Shown: positions 34,171 through 43,570, numbered from the stretch's first letter. The stretch: 59,048 nt of DNA from an uncultured Clostridia bacterium (GCA_944382875.1 CALWNQ010000016.1:1-59048); one strand, 5' to 3'. Notes: a model not told the origin generated them from the letters alone. Made by a program: numbers and translations.

Positions 34171-35535
34171 CTATATTTCTATCGAACGTTCTTGATTGTT
34201 GACAGATATATTTTGATGCAAATTTACAGCCCTATGCGAAAGATTTAATTTGAATTGTAGAATCAAAGATAATCCAACAGTAATTATTTCTACAACTGGA
34301 AACGCAAGCCAAATGCCTGTCATACCAAAATACATCGACAAAAAGCACACAATTGCCACACTTCCGATAAATCCACGGAAAAAGGCGATTGCAAATGCTT
34401 GTTTCGGCATTTCTGTAGCGCTGAAGTAAGCGGCGGTTAAATAATTATGACCCACAAATAAAAAGCCAATGAAATACAGCCGAAGTCCCCTTTCCGCAAG
34501 AGCTTGTAGAGTCATATCCCCTTCTCCATTAAAACAGCGAATTAAGACTGGCGCAAAAGCAATTACTGCCCCCAGCACAGCAATTCCAATCAAAAATGTC
34601 AGAAAAATGCCCTTACGATAGAGCTGCCTTACTCCTTTTTCGTCTCCCACACCATGCATTTTACTGAGAAGAGGCTGCAACCCGTGGGATATGCCACTCA
34701 TAATAGCCAGGACCATTAAGGCAAGATTGGCAACAATTCCGTACGCTGCAACGCCAGTATTTCCAGTTTTCTTCAAAATCAGAAGATTGTAGATCATAAT
34801 AACCACGCTGGATGAAAACTCGGTAATAAAAGAGGATGTTCCCAAAGAGACAACCGTTGCTATCTCCTTTAAGTCGAATTTTAAGCGCACAAACCGTAGA
34901 TTGTTTGTACCAGATAAAAAATGAAGGCATGATATGCTGATACCAATCAGCGCAGCGAGTCCAGTAGCAACAGCGGCGCCAAAAATCCCCATGCCCAGAG
35001 GATACATAAACAGGTAATCCAGCACGATATTTGCGAGACTTCCCACCATCATTGCACAGGTTGAAAGAATGGGATTGCCATCGTTACGAACGAACGCCAT
35101 TAACAGATGATTCAGAACAAAGGCTGGGGCGAAACACAAGATGGTTTTTAGATAAATATTGCACATTATGATAGTCTCGGTATTTGCACCCAGCAGATAA
35201 GAGATCGGGTTGGAAAAAAGCAAACCAGTCAGCGCAAAGGCTACCCCCATGAACAGAGCAGTAAAAAACGATGACGCAAAGACTTGGTTGGCTCTTACAT
35301 TATTCCCTTGTGCACTTGCAATCGTATAACGTGTAGCGCCGCCGATCCCAAACAGAAGTCCTGTTCCATTCATGAGGCCGAACATGCACATGGCTATATT
35401 CATCGCAGCCAAGCCTGTAGATCCGAGCCGATCCGAAACAAAAAATGCGTCCGCTAAAATTGTCCCTGCTGAACCGATCATTCCAAAGATGCCCAAGGAA
35501 ATATATTTCCAGAAAGCAAAATTCATCTTCTTCAT
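34171..35535 (-). CDS. MATE-family multidrug exporter
   Basis: Inner-membrane antiporter of 454 residues with twelve hydrophobic helices. N- and C-lobe features of the family are visible: ADAFFVSDRLGSTGLAAMN in helix 1-2, the NDGNPILSTCAMMVGSLANIVLDYLF segment before helix 5, and a repeat of this layout in the second half. Drugs or metabolites would be exported with Na+ or H+. GGAGGT lies six bases before the ATG at 35533-35535; an ATG two codons earlier abuts the ribosome site. Expression is likely controlled by the leader attenuator upstream. Confidence 0.9.
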   Translation of the reverse strand: MKKMNFAFWKYISLGIFGMIGSAGTILADAFFVSDRLGSTGLAAMNIAMCMFGLMNGTGLLFGIGGATRYTIASAQGNNVRANQVFASSFFTALFMGVAFALTGLLFSNPISYLLGANTETIIMCNIYLKTILCFAPAFVLNHLLMAFVRNDGNPILSTCAMMVGSLANIVLDYLFMYPLGMGIFGAAVATGLAALIGISISCLHFLSGTNNLRFVRLKFDLKEIATVVSLGTSSFITEFSSSVVIMIYNLLILKKTGNTGVAAYGIVANLALMVLAIMSGISHGLQPLLSKMHGVGDEKGVRQLYRKGIFLTFLIGIAVLGAVIAFAPVLIRCFNGEGDMTLQALAERGLRLYFIGFLFVGHNYLTAAYFSATEMPKQAFAIAFFRGFIGSVAIVCFLSMYFGMTGIWLAFPVVEIITVGLSLILQFKLNLSHRAVNLHQNISVNNQERSIEI

Positions 35536-35565
35536 TATCATACCTCCATATCTGAGAACCGTAAA

Positions 35566-35629
35566 TTAACACAAAAAAAGGTGCTCAAATGCACCCCTTC
35601 TAAGATCTACGGGGTACATTCAAGCACCT
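35566..35629 (-). promoter_or_regulatory. Leader peptide and attenuator hairpin of the MATE gene
   Basis: In the 5' leader a 17-codon frame (ATG at 35617-35619, stop at 35566-35568, product MYPVDLRRGAFEHLFLC) follows AGGTG. Its codons run through a long terminator-like hairpin: 35611-35629 pairs with 35579-35597 (13-base loop), then seven U on the minus strand. The ribosome site of the leader peptide is inside the hairpin's 5' arm. A ribosome stalled on the peptide would prevent the hairpin and allow read-through into the exporter, the logic known for antibiotic-inducible resistance genes. Confidence 0.7.
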
Positions 35630-35678
35630 TTTGGAATATTATCCGATGAAAATATTCGCGGCTCAACTATTTTTCTAT

Positions 35679-35707
35679 ATCTTAACAAATCTTTGCTCCA
35701 AAGTCAA
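35679..35707 (-). promoter_or_regulatory. Promoter of the MATE gene
   Basis: Minus-strand TTGACT (35702-35707) and TAAGAT (35679-35684), 17 bases apart. It gives a leader of about 135 bases containing the attenuator. Confidence 0.75.
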
Positions 35708-35773
35708 GATCCAAAAAACACCATTCGACACATCTCGCTCTTGGGAGGCAGATGGACTGCGCAGAGTAGCCGC

Positions 35774-36100
35774 AATCTCCTTTCCAATGAAAAGAACACC
35801 GGAAACGCCCTGCTGCAAAAGAAGTTCACGGTAGATTTTCTGGAAAAGAAAATGAAGATCAACCAAGGAGAGGTTCTCCAGTATTATGTGGAAAACAGCT
35901 ACCTGCCATTGTGCCGCCGGAAGACGCTGGGCAAAACTTACAGCGGCAAAAGCGTTTTCTCTGCAAAGCTGATTTGTGAGAACTGCGGTGCCTTTTATGG
36001 CTCGAAAGTCTGGCATTCCACCGGTCAATACCGGAAACAGCTCTGCAATGTAACCGGAAATTCTCCAATAAAAAGCGTTGCGGTACTAAAGAAGGGTACA
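35774..36100 (+). pseudogene. Serine recombinase remnant (middle part)
   Basis: A frame from about 35774 translates to NLLSNEKNTGNALLQKKF and on to VFSAKLICENCGAFYGSKVW. It aligns with residues 240-345 of the intact recombinase at 44985 (LKNEKYKGDALLQK, VLSSKIICSGCGGFYGRK). After QYRK near 36040 the zinc-ribbon part continues in another frame (CNRKFSNKKRCGT), so a frameshift is present. The catalytic N-terminus is absent. The remnant overlaps the -35 side of the MATE promoter region, on the other strand. Confidence 0.8.
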
Positions 36101-36127
36101 GGTCATGACACAAGCAACATAGAAAGT

Positions 36128-36382
36128 TCACTTTCTCTTTAATCCCTGTATTAACATCAAGACCGAGATCAGAACAATGATAATATAGATTACCGCGCTG
36201 GTACCAGCAGTCAAAATCAGCATATTTTCCGAATCGGGAGAAGATGAATTTACCATAATCAAGGTATTTTGTAGAGTCAAAATGGACACCAGCGCATCGA
36301 TAAAATTGATTGTCCGCAGTTCTGTGATGAGTATATTTCCAGTGTGATCCTTCATTTTCCGTCGAATATGGATGGAAGCCAT
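36128..36382 (-). CDS. Membrane protein fragment of unknown family
   Basis: An 84-residue frame with two hydrophobic stretches (ALVSILTLQNTLIMV near residues 30-44 and a C-terminal helix of about 22 residues ending LIQGLKRK). There is no convincing ribosome site, and it begins directly where the metallo-hydrolase fragment ends, in another frame. It looks like the C-terminal end of a larger membrane protein joined by deletion. I do not recognise the family. Confidence 0.4.
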   Translation of the reverse strand: MASIHIRRKMKDHTGNILITELRTINFIDALVSILTLQNTLIMVNSSSPDSENMLILTAGTSAVIYIIIVLISVLMLIQGLKRK

Positions 36383-36384
36383 GG

Positions 36385-36597
36385 TTATGCACTGCCAAGC
36401 GCATGATCGTAGTGAGAATGGGTTAAAAAAATGTAATCCAGTTCCCGGTCTGCGAGAATCGCTCGGATGTTTTCCGCTACCTTATATCCGGTAAACCCAA
36501 AACCGGAATCATAGAGGATCGATGTCTTTCCGTCATCCAAGAGAAAAGAACTGTCTCCTTTTAAATATCTTACATCGTATATTTTCAAGTCCTTCAT
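36385..36597 (-). pseudogene. Truncated MBL-fold metallo-hydrolase
   Basis: The first 70 residues of a metallo-beta-lactamase-fold protein: start MKDLKIYDVRYLKGDSS, the strand-turn ILYDSGFG, and the zinc motif THSHYDHALG (H-x-H-x-D-H), after which a stop ends the frame. The usual 200 or more residues are missing, so the enzyme cannot be active. The break joins it to the membrane fragment downstream. Confidence 0.75.
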
Positions 36598-37185
36598 ATG
36601 GTAACGCCTTTCTTTTGGGATAATAATACTATTATAAAGCAAAAAGGGGTTCAGAGGCAATCCTCAAATCTTCTATGCGAACTACTCGACTGGTAGTAGA
36701 ATTCTCCGCAAACACACATAGTACCTGAAATGGTATTCCAAAAGCCCATAAAATGCAGTTTTATGTCTGTGTTACAAAAGATGCCTGTACCAGTGTAGGA
36801 CATTCACACACAAAAGAAAAAAGCTCGCTGCTCCTATGATAGCACATGACAACCTATAGATCATTTATTAAAATTTCTAACAGCCAATTTCAACAGAAAG
36901 ATACATAATAATTATGGATATTATTGGCAGATATGCCCATTGATGTTCTCGTGGTTATAGTGTATAATTAACTTATTAAATGTTTTTCTCATTTCCAAAT
37001 TGTATAGGGATATCAGCAGAGTTAGTAGTATAACATATCGTTAGTGCTGGTTTATGGCATATTGGCTTATAATGCAAATGAAGTGATTATAATAAATTTT
37101 GCGCGAGGTAGAGAGGTGAAGTCTATCTCGCGCATTTTTATTTTGATTAGACGCGCAGTTATACAATGGAAAAGGAGCGTTTCTT
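36598..37185 (+). other. Gene-free stretch with a strong hairpin before the AAA+ gene
   Basis: No gene was found in 36598-37185. Near its end a 13-bp stem (37100-37112 with 37122-37134, one G-U) is followed by TTTTTATTTT, a good plus-strand terminator 47 bp before the AAA+ start. A TATAAT-like box lies at 37068-37073 with a poor -35, so the hairpin could be a leader attenuator of the AAA+ gene or could end an unidentified upstream RNA. Confidence 0.55.
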
Positions 37186-38247
37186 ATGCATCAAAAACTG
37201 ATTGATGAAATGTCAATCGCCGATTATCGTGCCATGGCTGGTGGCGAAATGTACAACTGGAGCCCGAAGGAAATCGAATCTTGGATTCATACAGACGGCG
37301 GCATCATCGGGCAGGATGCGGCAGTTAAAGCGGCCGCTATAACCGTCTACAATCATTATGAAGGCCGCCCATCTGTGTCGCTGTTTATCGGACTGACAGG
37401 CAGCGGCAAGACGGAAATCTGGCGCACCTTGCAGAGCGACTACGGGGCGCAGAACATCGTCATTGCTGACGCCAGTACATTGACTGCAGAAGGCTGGAAG
37501 GGCGGCAATAAGCTGTCGACCATTTTTCGCGCGATGAATTCAGACGCACGGCGAAAACGCGTGATTCTCGTCCTCGATGAAGCCGACAAGATAATCGAAC
37601 CCGTATACGGCGGCAGCGGGACAAATTACAGCGAAATCGTTCAGAACCAGCTACTGCGTATGTGTGACCATGATACGCTATTTTTCGGTTGCGACGATGG
37701 CAGCGGAAGCGGTAAACCGCTGATCGTTGATTGCACCAACGTCTCTGTAGTAATGCTGGGCGCATTTTCCAAACTCTACGAGAGAAAAGCGGCTGACCGC
37801 AAACATATCGGATTCAGCTTTGGGCAGGCCGAGAATACACAGAAAACGCCCATAGAGATAACCATAGAAGATCTAATTGCGTATGGTATGCGGGCAGAGC
37901 TTGCCGGGCGTATCAACCGTATCGTATGCCTCGACCCGTTGACCATCCGAGATATGGCGCGCATCGGTCAAGCTGAGACAGAACGCCTATCGGTAGTGTT
38001 GGGTCGTCCTGTCAAGATACCACCTGACGCACTAATCATGATTGGACGAATGGCGCTACGCAAAGGCTTAGGTGCGCGATGGGTCAAATCTCGCATCGGA
38101 CAGATTATAGACGAGATGATATATGACGATCCAACCGCACCCGAATATGTTGTCGAGTACGAACCGCCGGATGCGGAAGCAAGAAGGCAGACGGAGTGTC
38201 GAACTCATACAGCAGAAAACCCCTCGGATATATCGACTGAAATGTAG
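37186..38247 (+). CDS. ClpX-like AAA+ ATPase without zinc-binding domain
   Basis: Protein of 353 residues. The AAA+ core has Walker A GLTGSGKTEIW (about 69-79), Walker B ILVLDEADKI (about 127-136) and a sensor-2 region GLGARWVKSRIGQ near residue 305. The spacing and the GIIGQDAAVKAAA box before Walker A resemble ClpX/HslU unfoldases, but the ClpX N-terminal zinc domain and a clear IGF-type ClpP-docking loop are not seen. No protease partner is nearby. It lies between two recombinase remnants, so it belongs to a mobile element; the role is unknown. AAGGAG precedes the ATG. Confidence 0.75.
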   Translation: MHQKLIDEMSIADYRAMAGGEMYNWSPKEIESWIHTDGGIIGQDAAVKAAAITVYNHYEGRPSVSLFIGLTGSGKTEIWRTLQSDYGAQNIVIADASTLTAEGWKGGNKLSTIFRAMNSDARRKRVILVLDEADKIIEPVYGGSGTNYSEIVQNQLLRMCDHDTLFFGCDDGSGSGKPLIVDCTNVSVVMLGAFSKLYERKAADRKHIGFSFGQAENTQKTPIEITIEDLIAYGMRAELAGRINRIVCLDPLTIRDMARIGQAETERLSVVLGRPVKIPPDALIMIGRMALRKGLGARWVKSRIGQIIDEMIYDDPTAPEYVVEYEPPDAEARRQTECRTHTAENPSDISTEM

Positions 38248-38255
38248 TCAAATAA

Positions 38256-38292
38256 CAGCTCCAGGTTGTATGACATACAACCCGGGGCTTTC
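38256..38292 (+). terminator. Terminator-like hairpin after the AAA+ gene
   Basis: GGTTGTAT/ATACAACC extended by an AGCTCC/GGGGCT outer helix, then TTTCC. The U-tail is short, so confidence is moderate. Confidence 0.55.
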
Positions 38293-38389
38293 CATTTACT
38301 ACTGGGTAAGATTTACTGTTCCTGTTTAAACAGTTTTGAAGTTTCTACTGGTCAATAGAAAGATATTTCTCGCTATAAATATGATGCTC

Positions 38390-38556
38390 TAAACCCCATT
38401 CCAATCTCTATCCGCATCATAAAAAAGCAGCCGGGTATCCTGGAAGAATGAAATGATACCAATTGGGCTATGATGGTAGAAAAAGCAATCATCCATCGGG
38501 ACAGCAGCATCACCTTTGTATTCTATAATGGAAGTAAGATTTTAGTCGGGGCGTAG
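38390..38556 (+). pseudogene. Serine recombinase remnant (C-terminal end)
   Basis: The last 27 codons (38473-38556) read MVEKAIIHRDSSITFVFYNG and end in a TAG. This is the typical C-terminus of clostridial serine recombinases, in which a VEKIxVHRD-like segment precedes a strand of FVFxxG type. The preceding 80 bases resemble the adjoining region but contain a stop. Together with the remnant at 35774-36100, same strand, it suggests one recombinase gene split and decayed. The other parts of 38293-38577 show nothing more. Confidence 0.65.
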
Positions 38557-38577
38557 CTGCTTCGTCCGGAAGAAATG

Positions 38578-38614
38578 GAAAGGGTACCGCACCAAAGATG
38601 CGATACCCTTTTTA
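38578..38614. terminator. Terminator between the remnant and the leucine-rich protein gene
   Basis: Eleven pairs with one mismatch (38580-38591 with 38599-38610), seven-base loop. The U-tail is strong on the plus strand (TTTTTATT) and short on the minus strand; it is correctly placed to end the large minus-strand gene 16 bp away. Confidence 0.7.
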
Positions 38615-38629
38615 TTGGTATGAATTTGT

Positions 38630-41600
38630 TTAACGCATGGCACCGTCGGCACCGAGATAGTAACCGTCAATTGTGGTGTTATAAGCCATACCGCCCCATG
38701 GGTAGAGATAGTACCATTTATTGGAGATCCATTTCCAGCCAGTTTGCATCGCGCCGGAAATGGGATCCAAGTAGTACCAGACACCGTTATCCAGTACCCA
38801 GCCTTCGGCCATGCCGCCCCAATCTTTTAGGTAATACCACACACCGTTGATATACTGCCAGCCGGTAGCCATTCCGCCCCAGTCTTTCAGGTAATACCAC
38901 ACATCGTTGACGTACTGCCAGCCGGTAGCCATTCCGCCCCAGTCTTTCAGGTAATACCACACATCGTTGACATACTGCCAGCCGCTGGCCATTTTACCGG
39001 ATTCTTCCAGATAGTACCAAGTATTTCCGTCTTCCAGCCAACCGGTAACTGCTTTGCCGTCCTGTTCATAATACCAGTCTCCTTCCTCGTTCTGTTTCCA
39101 GTTACCAGAAGATTTTTCGGGTTGTTCTTCAGGTTCTTTGTCAGGCAGATTTGGGAAATCCGGAAGATCCGGCGGAAGCTCCGGATAAGGCGTATAGCGC
39201 AGCGTTAGCGTTACCTTCATCACTGCGCCGTTGTCCTGCACAGGATAATCATACTGCACAACGGGATTTTCGACCCCGTTTTCCCAGGAAACCGTTTTGC
39301 CGTCCGCTTCGAGGACTGCGTTCTGCACCTGCACATTGCGCACACTGGACCAGTCATCCAAAAGCGCCGACAGGTCAAAGCTCCACTTCTCGTCAGTCAC
39401 CGGTGCAACATCCACCGCCAGCGTCTGGCCGGAGCAGTTCAGCTCTTCCAGCTTGGTGTTGGCCGACAAATCTAGCTTTGTTAACGCATTTCCACTGCAG
39501 TTCAGCTTCGTCAGATTCGGGAAATATTCAATACCTGTCAAATCTTCGATCTTGACGCCATTGTACCCGTCTTCCACATTGATTTCGGTGACAGCTTCCC
39601 GTTCAGTCTTGGTGAGAACACCATCTTTGTCCTGATCAAACTGATCTGAGACATACTGCCGGAATGCCGCGTCTGGGAAAGCTGCTTCGCTGATGGCATG
39701 TTCAGGATACAATGTGAGATCCACTGTCATAAAGCCGTTGCTGGTATCATATTGGTAAGGCACCGCACGAGTATCATATTGGTAGGTCACCACAAGCGAC
39801 GTATAGGCCTTGTTCCAGGAAACCGTGGTTCCTTCTATGGTCACACCATCTGCTTCGCAGACAACCTTTTCGATTCTGCTCCCATCCGTCACCAAGTCAG
39901 CAACATCCAGGCTCCAGCCTCCGTCTGCCTGCTGAGAGACCTCTGTGGTAGTCGTTTGCGTGTGATAGTTCCGCCAACTCGTCAGTTCCTGGTTGTTGGA
40001 CAGATCCAGCTCTCTCAGCTGATTGACATGGCAAGACAGCTCTTTCAGATTGGAGCTCTTCGATATATCCAGTTTCGTCAGCTGGTTATTATTGCAGTAC
40101 AGGATTTCCAGCAGCGGATTCTGTGACAGATCCAGTTGAGTCAACTGGTTACACTCGCACCAAAGGATTCTCAAATCCCCGTTCTTCGATATATCCAGCT
40201 GCGTCAGCTGATTGTACTCGCAGTACAGATTCTTCAGCTTCGTGTTCTTTGACAGGTCCAGCGTCCGCAGTTGGTTGTTGGAGCAATCCAAGACCGTCAG
40301 ATTCGTGTTGTTTGACAGATCCAGCGCTGTCAGCTGGTTATAATTGCAGTACAGGATTTCCAGCAGCGGATTATTCGACAGATCCAGTTCCGTCAGCTGG
40401 CTGCCATTGCAGTGCAGCGTTGTCAGGTTCGGAAAATATTCGATGCCGGTGAGATCCGTGACTTTCTTTCCCTGATATCCGTCTGACACAATAATCGCGG
40501 TAATACTGTTCCGCTCTTGCTCGGAAAGAGCGCCGTCTTTGTCCGCATCGAATTGATCCGACAAGAGCGCCCGTAAAGTTTCATCCGGGAAATACTGTTC
40601 CGTAATGGAAATCAGTCCCTCCGGCAGAGACGTAGCGGGCGGGAAGGTCCAGGCAACGACCGCTATCCTTCCATCCTCCGCAACCGTCACCGTTGCTGTT
40701 TCTTCGTTGATCGTTGCCGCAAAATCAGCTGCAATTTCATAGTCTTCGCTTGCTGTCAGAGTAATTTTTACAGTGTAAACCACTCCCAGCTCTGCTCTGC
40801 CGCTGACTGGCGCACCGTCTTTGTACCACGAAACCTGAGCGTCTGCAATACCGGCCGGGCTTCCCTGAGAATCCCATGCGATGGATTTATCCAGCAACAT
40901 ACCTTCCACTGGTGCAGTAAGGGAGATACCCGCATCGGCGACAGAATTCCGCTTCACCGTCACCTTTATCACTGCTGTCTTTCCGCCATAGCTGACAGTG
41001 ACTTCGGTCGTACCCCATTCCATTTCTTCTGGTGCATAGGTACAGTCATCCAAATTCACCGTTTCAGACGAACCATCGTCATAAAATGCGGTCACAACCA
41101 TGCCGGCGTGGTTAAAACGCTCGCCTGCATAATATTCTGTTTTTGTTGGAAGTTCTGTGATTTTGATTTCTGTCAGGATTCTGGGAGGCTTCACCGTCAC
41201 AGCTATCGTTGCCGTCTTTCCGTCGTAGCTGACAGTAACTTCGGTCGTTCCCTGCGTCAGTGGATCCGGTGTAAACACACACTCTTCCAGCGGAACCACG
41301 ACTTCCGATCCATCGTTGTACCGGGCAGTCACAACCATGCCGGTGGAATCAAAGCTGTCTCCATCATAGTATACCGTCTTGTCGGGCTGTTGGGTCACCG
41401 AGATGCTTACCAGTTCCCTTTTCTGCACACTGACTGCCACCTGTGCGGTTTTCCCTTCATATTGGATGGTGACAGCAGTTGTATCGATCGTAAGGGTTTG
41501 GGGATTCCAGGTATACCCTTCCACAGGAGCTGATGTACCGTCATCATAATAGGCGGTCACAACCATACCGGCGGGATCAAACGCTTCCCCCTCGTAATAA

Positions 41601-43570
41601 GCAGTCTTATTTGGGGGAGTGGTGACAGAAATAGATTCCAGTTCTACCGGCTCTGTTGGTTGTGGAAATTCAATATTCATATAGAAGGCTGTCGTACCGT
41701 CATATTCATCAGGAAGAGTGGCTTTGGTGCCATTCACTTTCACATAACAGCCTTTGCCGAACGAATATCCCTGATCAGCCATCATTGTTACTCTTGCCGT
41801 ATACTGTTGATTGGGTTTGGCGTTCCCAGTTACCGGTGTTTTATCGGCCGCGTACTCTCCTTCATACCATTCGACCTCCGCCGTCATATTTGCAGTATGA
41901 ACGGTTACAGAAGTGGGCAATGGCTGATATTTCACCGGCTGGTCAATCGTCAGCTCAATCCGTAAAATGGCACTACTACTTGTGGTAGCAACCGTGTATT
42001 TGTAGTCGGCCAGCTGCGTTGCATTATGGGTGGGAGTTTCTTTTCTGCGCGCAAAAATTGCATAGACCTTTCCGGCTTCCAATCCGGTAAATTCTCCGCT
42101 GTCCTGCCACTTGGTCGGCAGCTGAAAATCCTCCTGACTTACATATTCCACACAGCCGTATTCTTCGCCTTCATATGTCTTGACGTTGATGCTGTTTTCT
42201 GTCACAGATGTGATTACAACATCCTGTACTGGTTCCGCATCTGCTTTTGCCACAGTACTGGAGGTTTGGGCAGTCAAAGTACCGTTGTAGCCCGAAGCAG
42301 AAACTTCGACCTTAATCTTCTTTCCAACATCCTCTGCGGCGACAGGGGTGTAAGTGTTTCCGGTGGCTCCGGAAATAGCCTCGTCCCCCCGGTACCATTG
42401 GTAGGTAAATGTCGCGCCGTTCGGAGTTCCCTCAATGTTCGCTGTCAAGGTCTCTCCAATCTTCGGCGTACCGGTTACGGTTACCGAGCCGGTCATATAT
42501 TTATTCATGAGATCCAGCACCGATTCCGGGAAAAACATCTGATCCCGGTACATGGCTGCGTAAATGTAATGCACATCAGAGCCGGACGCCTTAAAATGGT
42601 AGCCATCCTGGATGCTTCCGCTGACAGGGGTTGCCATAAACATATCGATTCCCCTTTTATCGGTAAAGCACACATCAACCAGATAGTTTTGACTCTCCAG
42701 TCTTACAATGTTGAACATGTTCTCGACAGTATCCTGAGCTGTGCTGTCAATAGCGGTATTGCCTACTACCGTGTAGCACTGGGCACTGTCAAAATCCGAA
42801 AGGTCGCACAGATACTGGAACGCTTTGGCATAGCCTTCCTCCACGACATTGGTTGCTGGATCCTGGTCAAACACATAGATAATCTGAAACGGATCTCCAT
42901 ACAAGGGACTATTGGGATCCTGGCTGATAGTATTGGCTGTTTCCTGGTCATAGGAAACCAAATCACAGATCGCATCTTTATAGGCTTCCAGTTTTTCCCA
43001 ATCGGTTTTCCCTGCATTGGCATCGACGATCTGCTGCGCATATGCGGCCGCTTCGGCTGCTCTTTGCGCCTGGGATGCACTCAGCGCGTACTGTGGGCTT
43101 TCGGCGCTTGAATCCTGATAGGTTTCATAAACTGGAAAGTAATAGGAAACTTTTGTGATAAATGTCGTATTCCCCTCTGTGGAAATGTCGAGGCCAATCA
43201 TGACATCGTCTATCGACATCTTATCGTACCAGAACATTTCATAGGGGTAATCATTTACCAGACAGGTCAGGATATTGGTTGTGCTAACCGTGCTCTGGAA
43301 GTAGTTCATCGCAGAGTCCTTCAGGTTTTCAACATCCGTTTCGCCACCATTGTCAAAACTGTAATTGCTGAGAGACAGAGTAAAAATCATCGAGCCTCCT
43401 GTCACAGCCCGTTCTTCAACCCCTCCGGCGATGGCATCATAAATGCCGCGCTCCATTTCGGTCAGATAAGAAGGCTTCCAGTCCGGTTCTTTGGCCGCCC
43501 AAACCGTTACTGGAAACATGGTCAGTACCATTACAATGCTGAGAATCACGGCCAACAATCGTTTTTTCAT
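38630..43570 (-). CDS. Large secreted leucine-rich-repeat surface protein with inactive transglutaminase-like domain
   Basis: Protein of 1646 residues. Signal peptide 1-25 (cleavage after VWA). A transglutaminase-like domain lies at about 180-330 with EEGYAKAFQYLC and NMFNIVRLESQNYLVDV; the usual catalytic Cys and His positions seem to hold Glu and Asn. Then come an Ig-like domain (about 360-440), three group-3 Ig-like repeats (about 640-870, each with a YY-x-G-x-x-F and GMVVTAxYxDGS pattern), an EF-hand-like DADKDGALSEQE (about 1008), eight or so leucine-rich repeats of 21-22 residues (about 1040-1195, LTxLDLSNN type), a second EF-hand-like site, and wall-binding repeats (about 1490-1646). 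It probably sits on the cell wall and binds ligands. Its ATG overlaps the TetR stop. Confidence 0.88.
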   Translation of the reverse strand: MKKRLLAVILSIVMVLTMFPVTVWAAKEPDWKPSYLTEMERGIYDAIAGGVEERAVTGGSMIFTLSLSNYSFDNGGETDVENLKDSAMNYFQSTVSTTNILTCLVNDYPYEMFWYDKMSIDDVMIGLDISTEGNTTFITKVSYYFPVYETYQDSSAESPQYALSASQAQRAAEAAAYAQQIVDANAGKTDWEKLEAYKDAICDLVSYDQETANTISQDPNSPLYGDPFQIIYVFDQDPATNVVEEGYAKAFQYLCDLSDFDSAQCYTVVGNTAIDSTAQDTVENMFNIVRLESQNYLVDVCFTDKRGIDMFMATPVSGSIQDGYHFKASGSDVHYIYAAMYRDQMFFPESVLDLMNKYMTGSVTVTGTPKIGETLTANIEGTPNGATFTYQWYRGDEAISGATGNTYTPVAAEDVGKKIKVEVSASGYNGTLTAQTSSTVAKADAEPVQDVVITSVTENSINVKTYEGEEYGCVEYVSQEDFQLPTKWQDSGEFTGLEAGKVYAIFARRKETPTHNATQLADYKYTVATTSSSAILRIELTIDQPVKYQPLPTSVTVHTANMTAEVEWYEGEYAADKTPVTGNAKPNQQYTARVTMMADQGYSFGKGCYVKVNGTKATLPDEYDGTTAFYMNIEFPQPTEPVELESISVTTPPNKTAYYEGEAFDPAGMVVTAYYDDGTSAPVEGYTWNPQTLTIDTTAVTIQYEGKTAQVAVSVQKRELVSISVTQQPDKTVYYDGDSFDSTGMVVTARYNDGSEVVVPLEECVFTPDPLTQGTTEVTVSYDGKTATIAVTVKPPRILTEIKITELPTKTEYYAGERFNHAGMVVTAFYDDGSSETVNLDDCTYAPEEMEWGTTEVTVSYGGKTAVIKVTVKRNSVADAGISLTAPVEGMLLDKSIAWDSQGSPAGIADAQVSWYKDGAPVSGRAELGVVYTVKITLTASEDYEIAADFAATINEETATVTVAEDGRIAVVAWTFPPATSLPEGLISITEQYFPDETLRALLSDQFDADKDGALSEQERNSITAIIVSDGYQGKKVTDLTGIEYFPNLTTLHCNGSQLTELDLSNNPLLEILYCNYNQLTALDLSNNTNLTVLDCSNNQLRTLDLSKNTKLKNLYCEYNQLTQLDISKNGDLRILWCECNQLTQLDLSQNPLLEILYCNNNQLTKLDISKSSNLKELSCHVNQLRELDLSNNQELTSWRNYHTQTTTTEVSQQADGGWSLDVADLVTDGSRIEKVVCEADGVTIEGTTVSWNKAYTSLVVTYQYDTRAVPYQYDTSNGFMTVDLTLYPEHAISEAAFPDAAFRQYVSDQFDQDKDGVLTKTEREAVTEINVEDGYNGVKIEDLTGIEYFPNLTKLNCSGNALTKLDLSANTKLEELNCSGQTLAVDVAPVTDEKWSFDLSALLDDWSSVRNVQVQNAVLEADGKTVSWENGVENPVVQYDYPVQDNGAVMKVTLTLRYTPYPELPPDLPDFPNLPDKEPEEQPEKSSGNWKQNEEGDWYYEQDGKAVTGWLEDGNTWYYLEESGKMASGWQYVNDVWYYLKDWGGMATGWQYVNDVWYYLKDWGGMATGWQYINGVWYYLKDWGGMAEGWVLDNGVWYYLDPISGAMQTGWKWISNKWYYLYPWGGMAYNTTIDGYYLGADGAMR
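38761..39000. repeat. Four 60-bp tandem repeats encoding wall-binding units
   Basis: Units 38761-38820, 38821-38880, 38881-38940 and 38941-39000 are 60 bp each. The middle two are almost identical at DNA level, differing at few positions. Each encodes a 20-residue WYYLKDWGGMATGWQ-type repeat. Near identity points to recent duplication; unit number could vary between strains. Confidence 0.9.
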
